Below, piece after piece: positions 9,001 to 15,787 of a stretch of DNA of 24,466 bases. Under the pieces are notes generated by a model. That model did not search any database. It saw only the letters and a list, made by a program, of their open reading frames with translations, and was not told the origin of the DNA. Location of the stretch: positions 1 through 24,466 of the forward strand of contig CAKSWS010000025.1 of assembly GCA_934512155.1 (NCBI GenBank). Reading direction: 5' to 3'. Source of the DNA: an uncultured Eubacterium sp. GTDB lineage: Bacteria; Bacillota; Clostridia; Oscillospirales; Acutalibacteraceae. Position 1 is the stretch's first letter. The number at the start of each line of letters is the position of its first letter. A program made the position numbers and the translations under genes.

Positions 9001-10035
9001 TACATTGTTTACACAGGAAAAAGTGATAAAAAAAGCATTGCCGATTACATTAAACTGTTTAACAGAGCAAACCAATTAGGCATTGCAACACTGACTTCAC
9101 TTGATACCGCAAATGCACTTGCCGATATTATTGCAAGCCGATATAATCAAAACAACACAGAGCTTGTGGACATTAATAATATGCGAGAGAAAAAAGGCAT
9201 ATTAAAATTCAGCAAAATGCAAGGCACAAGCGACGACTACATTTTCTTTAATAATCAATGCGGTATTATTACCTGCCCTGAAAGCTTTGCAATTGAATTT
9301 ACCGACAGACACAAAGGCATAGGCGGCGACGGTATTGTTTTAATTGAAAATTCCAATGTGGCAGACGCCAAAATGAGAATATTCAATATGGACGGTTCTG
9401 AAGGCAAAATGGCAGGTAATTCCATAAGATGCGTTGGTAAATACCTTTATGACAACGGATTTGTAACCAAAGAAAATATTTCTATTGAAACTGCAAGCGG
9501 AATTAAAGAACTTGAATTAATTACAAGAAATTCAAAAGTTTCATCTGTTACCGTTAATATGGACAAAGCAGAACTTAGCTCTGCAAAAATACCGGTTAAT
9601 ATCGATAAAGAAAAAGTTATAAACGAAAAAATAAAAGCAGGCAAAGAAAAATACAATGTTACCTGCCTTTCTGTCGGTAACCCGCATTGTGTTCTTTTTG
9701 TTGATAATGTTGATAATATTGATATTAAAAAAACAGGTCCGCTGTTTGAAAATAACCCGTTATTCCCTGAAAGAATTAACACAGAGTTTGTTAGAGTTGT
9801 TAATAACAGAACGCTTAAAATGCGGGTTTGGGAGCGTGGAAACGGCGAAACGCTTGCCTGCGGCACAGGTGCATGTGCAGCAGTTATAGCCGCTGTTGAA
9901 AACGGTTATTGCAACAAAGGCGAAGATATTACGGTTAAACTGCGTGGCGGCGATTTAATTGTTAATTACACCGATGACGCCGTTTATTTAACCGGCGACT
10001 GCAATCTTGTTTTTACGGGTGAAATTGAATATTAA
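6004..10035 (+). CDS. carB-dapF: CarB-DapF fusion: carbamoyl-phosphate synthase large chain joined to diaminopimelate epimerase
   Basis: This 1343-residue protein joins two complete enzymes in one frame. Residues 1 to about 1059 are CarB: a first ATP-grasp half beginning [17 protein letters not shown], an oligomerisation region around 400-540, a second ATP-grasp half beginning [17 protein letters not shown] near 550, and an MGS-like allosteric domain from about 925, ending in the CarB-like tail TELVDINN. Residues 1060-1343 (284 residues, a normal DapF length) contain both epimerase cysteines, Cys1143 in GNSIRC and Cys1286 in ERGNGETLACGTGAC, plus SVGNPHC and INTEF. CarB makes carbamoyl phosphate from bicarbonate, ATP and ammonia; DapF converts LL- to meso-diaminopimelate. 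The allosteric domain lacks the asparagine of the E. coli nucleotide pocket (Tyr1003 instead). No stop, frame break or strong ribosome site separates the halves. A sequencing error that removes a stop is unlikely but cannot be excluded here. Confidence 0.93.
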   Translation: MPLNKSIKKVLVIGSGPIVIGQAAEFDYAGAQACRVLKDEGIEVVLVNSNPATIMTDKALADHIYLEPLTVETVKRIIEKERPDSILGGLGGQTGLTVSMQLAENGYLDKMGVRLLGTNAEAIDKAEDRQMFRDTMLKINQPVVPSDIATTIEEAINIANEISYPVIIRPAFTLGGAGGGVAYNEAELKDVAKRGLMMSPITQVLVERYIAGWKEIEFEVMRDSVGNVIAVCSMENFDPVGVHTGDSIVIAPAVTLGDKEYQMLRTASLDIITELGIEGGCNCQFALNPESFEYSVIEVNPRVSRSSALASKATGYPIAKVTTKIALGYTLDEIKNDVTGKTCACFEPTLDYVVVKVPKWPFDKFINASRKLGTQMKATGEVMSIAPSFEMAIMKAVRGAEIGLDTLNNKAIAKKNIYEALKSQDDLRLFSVFRALKEGISVDEIHSLTMIDEWFLYKLKNLADYEKSIIDTPLSKELYLKGKKMGYTDEALEKLSGNPLTYHFNAVYKMVDTCGAEFAAETPYFYSTYDKHCESRELERGDKKRIIVLGSGPIRIGQGIEFDYSSVHCVWTLKELGYEVITINNNPETVSTDFDTADRLYFEPLTPEDVMNIIKVEQPIGVVVAFGGQTAIKLTKFLDDNNISILGTSAKGIDIAEDREKFDELLEKFGIFRPKGTSIMTLNEALYAAETLGYPVLLRPSYVIGGQNMTIAYTDDDVRQYMEIILAQGIENPVLVDKYMMGTELEVDCISDGENVLIPGIMEHIERAGVHSGDSIAVYPPYNLQDKMLKKICDVSEKLALSLGTKGLVNIQYLTYQNELYVIEVNPRASRTIPYISKVTGVPMVELATKIMVGAKLTDLGFGTGLYRTPPYFAVKVPVFSFEKLNDINSKLGPEMKSTGEVLGVGKNLNEALFKGLVSAGFKVDFHKKEKLGVLITVTKQDRYEIVNLAKKLDDLGVQIWATPETAKAIECLGINVEKVNKLREDDSIMNLVESGKLDYIVYTGKSDKKSIADYIKLFNRANQLGIATLTSLDTANALADIIASRYNQNNTELVDINNMREKKGILKFSKMQGTSDDYIFFNNQCGIITCPESFAIEFTDRHKGIGGDGIVLIENSNVADAKMRIFNMDGSEGKMAGNSIRCVGKYLYDNGFVTKENISIETASGIKELELITRNSKVSSVTVNMDKAELSSAKIPVNIDKEKVINEKIKAGKEKYNVTCLSVGNPHCVLFVDNVDNIDIKKTGPLFENNPLFPERINTEFVRVVNNRTLKMRVWERGNGETLACGTGACAAVIAAVENGYCNKGEDITVKLRGGDLIVNYTDDAVYLTGDCNLVFTGEIEY
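9181..10032 (+). other. dapF: DapF (diaminopimelate epimerase) domain of the fusion
   Basis: This is the C-terminal domain starting at Met1060 of the fusion, listed separately because a reader searching for dapF would otherwise miss it. Residues corresponding to the Haemophilus substrate contacts are mostly kept: Asn in AGNSIRC, Asn in GNPHC, Asn in INTEF, Glu-Arg in WERG, and both cysteines. One differs: the usual K-M-x-G-x-x-N-D block reads KMQGTSDDY (1071-1079), so the conserved Asn is Asp1077. The ATG at 9181 could in principle be an internal start, but only a weak GTGGA precedes it, unlike the clear AGGAG-type sites elsewhere in the operon. Confidence 0.88.
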
Positions 10036-10044
10036 AAAGCACAC

Positions 10045-10077
10045 AAAAAAGAGGGTGATAAAATCACCCTCTTTTTT
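10045..10077. terminator. Bidirectional terminator between carB-dapF and the BMP gene
   Basis: A perfect 15-base stem (AAAAAAGAGGGTGAT at 10045-10059 pairing with ATCACCCTCTTTTTT at 10063-10077) closes a three-base AAA loop. It has a T run on either strand. It lies 10 bases after the carB-dapF stop and 10 bases after the convergent BMP gene's stop, so it probably ends transcription from both sides. Confidence 0.93.
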
Positions 10078-10086
10078 AATTTATTA

Positions 10087-11937
10087 TCAGTCTTGACCGA
10101 TAATCCAATAATTCAAAGTTAAGCAGTTTGAAACATAAGAAAGTCTTACATCGGCACCCGGTGCAACGCCGTAAGGCACGATTGTTTTATTTGCCAAAGC
10201 GTCATATACAGCATTATAAGCATCTGCATTTTCATCTGCAACATAAGTCATTGAAATACCGTTATTTGAGCAATCGCCTGTATATGTATAGCCGCCAACA
10301 AAATTTTCAAGGCAGGCTTTAACGGCACTGCCGTAATCTTTAATAACTGTGGAATAATAATGATCCCAATTAGCTTGGAAGTTTTCTGCGCCGATAGCAT
10401 ATCTGTCAAAACTATATTGCCATGTTGCTTCAGAAACAACAGCATGTTCATCATTTCCACCGGCAAAAATAAGTGAATCGCCTTTGTCATACATTTCTTC
10501 GGCAATAGCCTGAACTCTGTTCACCATTTCAAATGAAGTATACGGATAAAATTCATTATCAAGAGAAATATCTGTTCCGTAGCCGTTTGAATCTGCATTT
10601 GACCAGCTTGAGAAAATATATCCGTCTTTCGGAACAGCTGCCGAAAGCTCTACAGTATCGCCTGTAACATAGCAACCTGAACCGCCGGACTCGCCGTCTC
10701 CGCCTTCACCCGTTAAAACAGTTACATTAACTGTTGGGGTGTCGCTTACAACAAAAACCGGATTTAATGTAATATTTGTTAAACCGTCTGTCATATGAAC
10801 CCAAGTTTCGCTTGAGTCTACATCGTCTATAACACCTTCTGCGGAAGTATTTACTTCCCAATGGTCAAATATCATACCGTCTTCGGCAATAGGTGCTTTA
10901 ACGCAAGCAGAATCACCTGTAACGATATATTGAGTTGAATAAGCATCACCATTTACATCATTTACAACTACCGGGTAAGTGGTACTGTCTGCATCCTTAT
11001 AAACTGCTGTGATTGTGCAATCGCATTTTTCAACAAGTAAATTTGTTTCTGTTTTTGTTTTAGTTGAAAGATTTACTTTTTTATCTTTAATGCCGTCTGT
11101 ATTGCTGACACATTCCCAGCGTTCAAACACTTTACCCTCCGGAGCCGGGTCAGCCGTAATTTTAACATTACTGCCTTCTGTATAAACGCCTGAGCCTTTA
11201 CCGTTTACAACAGTAACTTTTCTGCAAGCCTCTTTAGCGTCTTCAACTTTAATATAATTTGCCGTAACGGTAAAAGAATAATCAAAATTAAGAAGTGCAG
11301 AATCATAATCGGCATAATCAAGAGTAACAGGAATACCTGTTTGGTCTGCTGCATAAGCGGCACCCTGAACAAAGCCGGCACCATAACTGCTTGATGTTTT
11401 ACTTTTAACAGAGCCTAAATAGCCCAAATTTGTATTACCTGCAATAACTGCATTATAACCTGCAAGAAATCCGCTTTGAAGTGCATCAAATGAAACGCAC
11501 ATAACATTTTCCATAATGGCGTTAATTGATTCACCTTCAGGATGAGGCATACCATCTACAAGAATAAACTTTGTTTGAGGATAATTACTTGCAGATTCAA
11601 AAACAGCGGTTTCAAAAACATCTGTTGGCAATACTATAAACTCTGCACCCGAATTAACAGCAAGGTCAATATATTTTTGAGCATTTTCAACCGTTATTTT
11701 TTCGTTTTCTTCAACAGTGGGTTGATAATAACGGTAAGTAACGCCTGCATTTTCGGCATATTCTTTAACACCGTTCCATGCACTTTCGTTATAAGAACCA
11801 TCATCAACCGTGCCACCGTCGGTAATCATAACAACATCATACTTTAACTGCGTTTTGTTGCCCGAACAACCTGCAAAGCCAAGGGTTGCAACAGCAATCA
11901 AAATGAAGCACATAAATATAGAAACAAATTTTTTCAT
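10087..11937 (-). CDS. BMP/PnrA-family lipoprotein interrupted by InlB-type B-repeats
   Basis: This is a 616-residue predicted lipoprotein from the ATG at 11937. It has a signal peptide (MKKF, then a hydrophobic stretch about 5-21) and lipobox LGFAGC with Cys24. Residues 32-215 match the first part of the BMP/PnrA solute-binding family (ITDGGTVDDGSYNESAW at 38-54; GYLGSV at 172-177), and 466-616 match the end of that fold (FEMVNRVQAIAEEMYDKG, then a late VIKDYGSAV helix). Family members bind nucleosides or related ligands for an ABC transporter. Between them sit about 210 residues resembling divergent InlB B-repeats. Normal family length is about 350, so the insert explains the excess. No permease or ATPase gene is adjacent. 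A frame extension to 11991 exists, but those 18 residues would spoil the signal peptide. Nearness to pyr genes hints at nucleoside binding; the ligand is not known. Confidence 0.85.
   Translation of the reverse strand: MKKFVSIFMCFILIAVATLGFAGCSGNKTQLKYDVVMITDGGTVDDGSYNESAWNGVKEYAENAGVTYRYYQPTVEENEKITVENAQKYIDLAVNSGAEFIVLPTDVFETAVFESASNYPQTKFILVDGMPHPEGESINAIMENVMCVSFDALQSGFLAGYNAVIAGNTNLGYLGSVKSKTSSSYGAGFVQGAAYAADQTGIPVTLDYADYDSALLNFDYSFTVTANYIKVEDAKEACRKVTVVNGKGSGVYTEGSNVKITADPAPEGKVFERWECVSNTDGIKDKKVNLSTKTKTETNLLVEKCDCTITAVYKDADSTTYPVVVNDVNGDAYSTQYIVTGDSACVKAPIAEDGMIFDHWEVNTSAEGVIDDVDSSETWVHMTDGLTNITLNPVFVVSDTPTVNVTVLTGEGGDGESGGSGCYVTGDTVELSAAVPKDGYIFSSWSNADSNGYGTDISLDNEFYPYTSFEMVNRVQAIAEEMYDKGDSLIFAGGNDEHAVVSEATWQYSFDRYAIGAENFQANWDHYYSTVIKDYGSAVKACLENFVGGYTYTGDCSNNGISMTYVADENADAYNAVYDALANKTIVPYGVAPGADVRLSYVSNCLTLNYWIIGQD
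10600..11223 (-). repeat. Two and a half InlB-like B-repeats inside the BMP lipoprotein
   Basis: Residues about 239-314, 320-397 and 401-446 of the lipoprotein share the pattern G-(D/N)-x-V-x-(I/L)-x-A-x-x-P-x-(D/E)-G-x-x-F-x-x-W. Examples are ITADPAPEGKVFERWE, VKAPIAEDGMIFDHWE and LSAAVPKDGYIFSSWS. The first two end in a beta strand (TITAVYKD, ITLNPVFVV), but the third stops after its tryptophan and passes into the second half of the binding fold. The repeats are diverged at protein level. The pattern matches what I know of the divergent InlB B-repeat family; the boundaries are approximate. Confidence 0.75.
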
Positions 11938-11969
11938 AACCGATACCCCGAATAAATTTTTACTATAAT

Positions 11970-11998
11970 ATAATAACAAAAAATATGCCATTATGCAA
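11970..11998 (-). promoter_or_regulatory. Sigma-A-type promoter of the BMP lipoprotein gene
   Basis: On the - strand a TTGCAT -35 box (11998-11993) and a TATTAT -10 box (11975-11970) are 17 bases apart. The expected start of transcription is near 11963, leaving about 25 bases of leader before ATG 11937. A GGGG run about 8 bases before the ATG is the only ribosome-site candidate. The promoter lies after the pyr operon terminator, so this gene is probably a separate unit. Confidence 0.65.
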
Positions 11999-12016
11999 GA
12001 GGATATACAAAGTTAA

Positions 12017-12030
12017 CATTTAATTAAATG
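12017..12030. promoter_or_regulatory. 14-base perfect palindrome upstream of the BMP promoter
   Basis: CATTTAATTAAATG is a perfect palindrome 19 bases upstream of the BMP gene's -35 box, between that promoter and the pyr terminator. It could be an operator. In AT-rich DNA such palindromes also arise by chance, so this is only a candidate. Confidence 0.3.
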
Positions 12031-12040
12031 CTATTTATAA

Positions 12041-12080
12041 AAAAAACGGCAAGCAGATTAATAACTGCGTGCCGTTTTTT
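12041..12080 (-). terminator. Terminator of the pyrimidine operon
   Basis: AAAAAACGGCAAGCAG (12041-12056) pairs with CTGCGTGCCGTTTTTT (12065-12080) with one A-G mismatch and an eight-base loop. On the - strand it begins two bases after the pyrI stop and is followed by a T run, so it ends the pyrC-to-pyrI transcript. It has T runs on both strands. Confidence 0.9.
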
Positions 12081-12081
12081 A

Positions 12082-12492
12082 TTATTTCGCTTTAGTTTCG
12101 CAATAAAGGCAACGATAAGTGCCCTTATTATCTGTTAAAACAAACTCAAAATCAATATTTTCTTCAACATTTGAAATGCACCTTGGATTTGAACATTTAA
12201 CAATATTAATTAATCTTTTTGGCATAGTTAATTTAAGCTTTTGAGCATTTCCGTTTTTAATAACATTAACCGTTATATTCGGCTCCAAGTAACTTAAAAC
12301 ATCAAGATTTAAATCAATTAATTCATTAACCTTAATAATATCTTTCTTGCCCATTTTTTCAGATTTTGCATTTTGAATAATTGCAACCTGACAGGAAAGC
12401 TTATCAAGACCCAAAGCCTCATAAATTTTTAAACCTGAACCTGCTGTAATATGGTCAAGAACATAGCCGTTTTCAATTTCATCAATCTTCAT
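12082..12492 (-). CDS. pyrI: Aspartate carbamoyltransferase regulatory chain
   Basis: This 136-residue regulatory subunit binds nucleotides and links PyrB trimers through a zinc domain. The four zinc cysteines are present: Cys100 and Cys105 (CSNPRC), then Cys128 and Cys131 (CLYC), the same spacing style as E. coli. The nucleotide domain keeps VLDHI (Asp13, His14) and MGKKDIIKV (47-55). It is shorter at the N terminus than the E. coli protein by about seven residues. The start is fixed by a strong ribosome site (GGGGAGGTG, 12507-12499) before ATG 12492; an upstream GTG at 12501 lies inside that site and is rejected. The gene overlaps the pyrB end by 11 bases. It is the last gene of the operon. 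Confidence 0.95.
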   Translation of the reverse strand: MKIDEIENGYVLDHITAGSGLKIYEALGLDKLSCQVAIIQNAKSEKMGKKDIIKVNELIDLNLDVLSYLEPNITVNVIKNGNAQKLKLTMPKRLINIVKCSNPRCISNVEENIDFEFVLTDNKGTYRCLYCETKAK

Positions 12493-13414
12493 CAAAGGCA
12501 CCTCCCCACTGAAGAAGTTTAATAATTAATGCCATTCGCACAAATCTGCCGTTTGCCACCTGTTCAAAATATTTTGCACGTGGGTCATCATCAACATCTA
12601 TCGCAATTTCATTTATTCTTGGAAGAGGGTGCATTATTGTTAAATCGGGTTTTGCGTTTGCAAGCTTTTCTTTGTTAAGAATGAAAGCGTCTTTATGTTT
12701 TAAATATTCATCTTCAGAGAAAAACCTTTCACGCTGAACACGGGTCATATAAAGAATATCCAAAGAAGGCATAACATCCTCCATTTTTTCAACCTCTTCA
12801 TATTCCATATTAAACTCGTCAAGGTAATCCGTTTTAATATAGTCGGGAACGGAAAGTTCCTTTGGAGAAATAAGAACAAATTTAATGTTGCTGTACCTGC
12901 ACATTGCTTTAATTAAGCTATGAACGGTTCTGCCAAATTTTAAATCGCCGCAAAGACCGATTGTTAAATTATTGAATCTGCCTTTTTCACGGAAAATGGT
13001 AAGCAAATCCGTCATAGTTTGTGTTGGGTGGCTGTGTCCGCCGTCACCGGCATTAATTATAGGAACATTACTTTTATATGCGGCAACACGTGGAGCACCT
13101 TCAACAGGATGGCGCATAGCAATAATATCTGAATAACAAGAAACTACTTTTATAGTATCACTAACCGTTTCACCTTTAGAAGCAGAGGAAGAATTAGCCT
13201 CTGAAAAGCCTAAAACTTTACCGCCCAAAGAAAGCATTGCTGATTCGAAAGAAAGCCTTGTTCTGGTGCTGGGTTCAAAAAACAAAGTTGCCAAAATTTT
13301 TCCGTCGCACACATGAGCATACTTTTTTTTATTTTCAATAATATCTGACGCAAGGGCAATAATTTCGTCTATTTCTTCTACTGACAAATCGGTTGTATCT
13401 AAAAGATGACGCAT
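12482..13414 (-). CDS. pyrB: Aspartate carbamoyltransferase catalytic chain
   Basis: This 310-residue enzyme makes N-carbamoylaspartate from carbamoyl phosphate and aspartate, the committed pyrimidine step. STRTR is at 49-53, the mobile lysine is Lys80 in [22 protein letters not shown] is at 127-140, and HPLPRINEI at 262-270 marks it as the aspartate rather than the ornithine enzyme. ATG 13414 ([11 protein letters not shown]) follows AGAAAGGA by a normal distance; the frame extends 11 codons further to 13447 without family similarity and into pyrE. With pyrI overlapping its end, it probably forms the allosteric class B holoenzyme. Confidence 0.96.
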   Translation of the reverse strand: MRHLLDTTDLSVEEIDEIIALASDIIENKKKYAHVCDGKILATLFFEPSTRTRLSFESAMLSLGGKVLGFSEANSSSASKGETVSDTIKVVSCYSDIIAMRHPVEGAPRVAAYKSNVPIINAGDGGHSHPTQTMTDLLTIFREKGRFNNLTIGLCGDLKFGRTVHSLIKAMCRYSNIKFVLISPKELSVPDYIKTDYLDEFNMEYEEVEKMEDVMPSLDILYMTRVQRERFFSEDEYLKHKDAFILNKEKLANAKPDLTIMHPLPRINEIAIDVDDDPRAKYFEQVANGRFVRMALIIKLLQWGGAFDED

Positions 13415-13431
13415 TGTTTTTTCCTTTCTAC

Positions 13432-14073
13432 TTAAAGTTCCATCCATGCAGGGTCGGAAGGATTTTTAATAAATGTTTTAAGTTTTACAACATCACTTTC
13501 TTTAATGTAACCCTCTTGTGCTGCAACGCCTACAAGAGTATTAAAATCGGAAAGACTGTAATTTATTACATTTGCTTCTTTAAGTCTGTCTATTCCCTTT
13601 TGCATACCGTAAGTAAAAATTGAAGCAACGCCCAAAACATCTGCTCCTGCCTGACGAAGAACATCTACAACTTCAAGAACTGAGCCGCCAGTTGAAATTA
13701 AATCTTCAATAACAACAACTTTTTGACCTTTTTCAAGTTTGCCTTCTATTTGATTTTGCCTGCCGTGGTCCTTATGACCGGAACGAACATAACCCATAGG
13801 CATATCAAGTATTGTTGCGGTAATTGCGGCATGAGCAATACCTGCTGTTGACGTACCCATTAATACTTCTGCTTCCGGAAATTTTTCCTTAACGATTTCT
13901 GCAAGACCTGCTTCCACATCTTTTCTAACTTCAGGAGCGGAAAGCGTTAACCTGTTATCACAATAAATAGGGCTTTTAATTCCTGACGCCCAAGTAAACG
14001 GGTCTTCCGGCTTTAAAAAAACAGCCTTAATTGAAAGTAAATCTTTTGCAATGATTTCATTGGTAATTTTCAT
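13432..14073 (-). CDS. pyrE: Orotate phosphoribosyltransferase
   Basis: This 213-residue type I phosphoribosyltransferase converts orotate and PRPP to orotidine 5'-phosphate. The PRPP loop [12 protein letters not shown] is at 120-131, and the catalytic loop with Arg and Lys, [12 protein letters not shown], is at 95-106. It starts at ATG 14073, with GGAAAGG about a dozen bases upstream, a slightly long spacing. The gap of 104 bases before it is the longest inside the operon and contains a hairpin (see 14118-14145). It is followed by pyrB after 17 bases. Confidence 0.95.
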   Translation of the reverse strand: MKITNEIIAKDLLSIKAVFLKPEDPFTWASGIKSPIYCDNRLTLSAPEVRKDVEAGLAEIVKEKFPEAEVLMGTSTAGIAHAAITATILDMPMGYVRSGHKDHGRQNQIEGKLEKGQKVVVIEDLISTGGSVLEVVDVLRQAGADVLGVASIFTYGMQKGIDRLKEANVINYSLSDFNTLVGVAAQEGYIKESDVVKLKTFIKNPSDPAWMEL

Positions 14074-14117
14074 AATAATTTACAAACCTTTCCGACTACA
14101 AATATTATTGAATCCTA

Positions 14118-14145
14118 ACGCCTTAAGGTAGCCGCAATAAGGCGT
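14118..14145 (-). other. Hairpin in the pyrF-pyrE gap
   Basis: ACGCCTTA (14118-14125) and TAAGGCGT (14138-14145) form a perfect eight-base stem around a 12-base loop. No T run follows it on the - strand, so it does not look like a terminator. It may protect or shape the mRNA between pyrF and pyrE. It lacks the conserved PyrR-binding loop that I would recognise. Confidence 0.5.
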
Positions 14146-14177
14146 ATAAACGGATAAGTTTTCACATTATAAATACA

Positions 14178-14876
14178 TCAATCCACAAACTCGCTTACGC
14201 ATCTTCTGTAAGCTTCAACAGGATTTTCTGCCTGTGTTATAGGTCTGCCTACAACGATATAGTCTGAACCGATTTTCTTTGCTTTTGCCGGCGTTGTTAC
14301 ACGAACTTGGTCACCCACATCACCGTCGGCAAATCTTACGCCGGGAGTTACGGTGTAAAAATCTTTACCGCAAGCATCTTTAACCATACCTGCTTCAAGA
14401 GGAGAACAAACAACGCCGTCAAGCCCTGCTTCTTTTGCATTTTCTGCATATTTAACAATAGTATCATTTATTGAAGCATTGATTAACAATTCTTTTTGCA
14501 TTCTTTCTTCACTTGTTGATGTAAGCTGTGTTACGGCAATAAGAATAGGTCTTGTTCCGTCAGGCTTTGTTAAGCCTTCAACAGCCGCTTTCATCATTTC
14601 AACAGTACCGGCTGCATGCAAATTTGTCATATCAACATCAAGATTTGACAAAACAGACATAGCTTTTTTAACAGTATTTGGAATATCATGAAGTTTTAAA
14701 TCAAGAAAGATTTTATGACCTCTTTTTTTAATTTCTTTAACGATTGACGGACCTTCGGCATAATAAAGTTCCATGCCGATTTTTACAAACGGCTTTTCGT
14801 CTGTAAATTTATCAAGAAAATCAAATGTTTCTTTTGCGCTGCTGAAATCGCAAGCAATAATAACGTCTTTTCCCAT
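14178..14876 (-). CDS. pyrF: Orotidine 5'-phosphate decarboxylase
   Basis: This 232-residue group 1 decarboxylase produces UMP, the last step of the pathway. The catalytic block [13 protein letters not shown] has Asp59, Lys61 and Asp64; Lys32 sits in FVKIG. The TPGVR loop and VGRPIT phosphate-binding segment near the C terminus are intact. Length is typical for the family. The ATG shares one base with the pyrD stop (TAATG on the - strand), suggesting translational coupling. Confidence 0.97.
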   Translation of the reverse strand: MGKDVIIACDFSSAKETFDFLDKFTDEKPFVKIGMELYYAEGPSIVKEIKKRGHKIFLDLKLHDIPNTVKKAMSVLSNLDVDMTNLHAAGTVEMMKAAVEGLTKPDGTRPILIAVTQLTSTSEERMQKELLINASINDTIVKYAENAKEAGLDGVVCSPLEAGMVKDACGKDFYTVTPGVRFADGDVGDQVRVTTPAKAKKIGSDYIVVGRPITQAENPVEAYRRCVSEFVD

Positions 14877-15787
14877 TAATCAACCACTCCTATAATTTCA
14901 CTTAATTTATTTATACCTAATTTTTCACATTCTGCCGGTAACGCATCTATTATTTCCTTACAAACATACGGATTAACAAGATTTGCGGCACCAATCTGCA
15001 CTGCTGTTGCACCTGCCATCATCATTTCAATAACATTTTTTGCAGAAGAAACGCCGCCGCAACCCATAACCGGGATATTACAAGCCTTTGAAACCTGATA
15101 AACCATTCTGACAGCCACAGGAAAAATTGCATCGCCGCTGAATCCGCCCATTTTATTGGCAATAACAGGCTTTCTTTTATTAAGGTCTATTCTCATACCA
15201 AGCATTGTATTAATAAGGCAAATTCCGTCTGCACCTGCTTCCTCGCAAGCTTTTGCAATAGAAACAATATCCGTTACATTGGGAGAAAGTTTAATAACTA
15301 CCGGTTTAGAAGTTACCGCCTTAACTGCTTTTGTAACTTCTGCGGCACATTTAGGGTCTGTTCCAAAACTCATTCCGCCGCCGTGAACATTTGGGCAGGA
15401 AACATTAACCTCCAAAATTCCAACCTGTTCTTGTTTATCAAGCAAACTGCATGTATAAGCATAATCATCAACAGAAAATCCGCTTACATTTGCAATTACT
15501 TTTTTGTTAAAATACTGTTTCAGTTCAACAAGTTCATGCTCTATAACGTGATGAACGCCGTTATTTTGAAGTCCTACAGCATTAATCATACCCGACGAAC
15601 ATTCTGCAATACGAGGAGTTGAATTGCCAAACCTGGCATCTTTAGTTGTGCCCTTAAAAGAAAAGGAGCCTAAAATATTAATATCGTAAAAATCCTTAAA
15701 TTCTTTACCGTAGCCAAACGTACCGCTGGCAGGAACTACAGGATTATCCATTTCCATACCGCAGAAATTTACAGATAAATCTACCAT
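14876..15787 (-). CDS. pyrD: Dihydroorotate dehydrogenase, class 1B catalytic subunit
   Basis: This 303-residue FMN enzyme oxidises dihydroorotate to orotate. The N terminus ([20 protein letters not shown]), the active-site base Cys131 in [11 protein letters not shown], and the FMN phosphate segments (CGGVSS, about 243-248; GAANL) place it in the cytosolic class 1. The adjacent pyrK makes it class 1B, an NAD-dependent heterotetramer. ATG 15787 follows GGGAGGAAATAAT, a strong ribosome site, and overlaps the end of pyrK by 7 bases. Confidence 0.96.
   Translation of the reverse strand: MVDLSVNFCGMEMDNPVVPASGTFGYGKEFKDFYDINILGSFSFKGTTKDARFGNSTPRIAECSSGMINAVGLQNNGVHHVIEHELVELKQYFNKKVIANVSGFSVDDYAYTCSLLDKQEQVGILEVNVSCPNVHGGGMSFGTDPKCAAEVTKAVKAVTSKPVVIKLSPNVTDIVSIAKACEEAGADGICLINTMLGMRIDLNKRKPVIANKMGGFSGDAIFPVAVRMVYQVSKACNIPVMGCGGVSSAKNVIEMMMAGATAVQIGAANLVNPYVCKEIIDALPAECEKLGINKLSEIIGVVD

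Noticed and set aside
9447..9866. Long frame antisense to the DapF domain, and similar antisense frames elsewhere
   Set aside because: They lie opposite strongly conserved genes, have no ribosome site or family motifs, and look like by-products of codon use.
9181..10035. A separate dapF gene starting at ATG 9181
   Set aside because: There is no stop between the CarB and DapF parts, and only a weak GTGGA precedes this ATG, while other genes of the operon have clear ribosome sites. It remains possible as a minor internal start.
10600..11223. DNA-level tandem repeat or CRISPR-like array in the BMP gene
   Set aside because: The similarity is only at protein level with diverged spacing; no repeated DNA unit with spacers exists.
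11938..11991. Extended start for the BMP lipoprotein at 11991
   Set aside because: The extra 18 residues would precede a clean signal peptide, and their coding region overlaps the promoter boxes. The ATG at 11937 fits the lipoprotein layout.
13415..13447. Extended start of pyrB at 13447
   Set aside because: The added residues have no family similarity and run into pyrE; ATG 13414 has a good ribosome site.
14074..14177. PyrR-type attenuator or internal promoter between pyrF and pyrE
   Set aside because: No conserved PyrR loop, no T-run terminator and no well-spaced -35/-10 pair was found; only the plain hairpin was kept.
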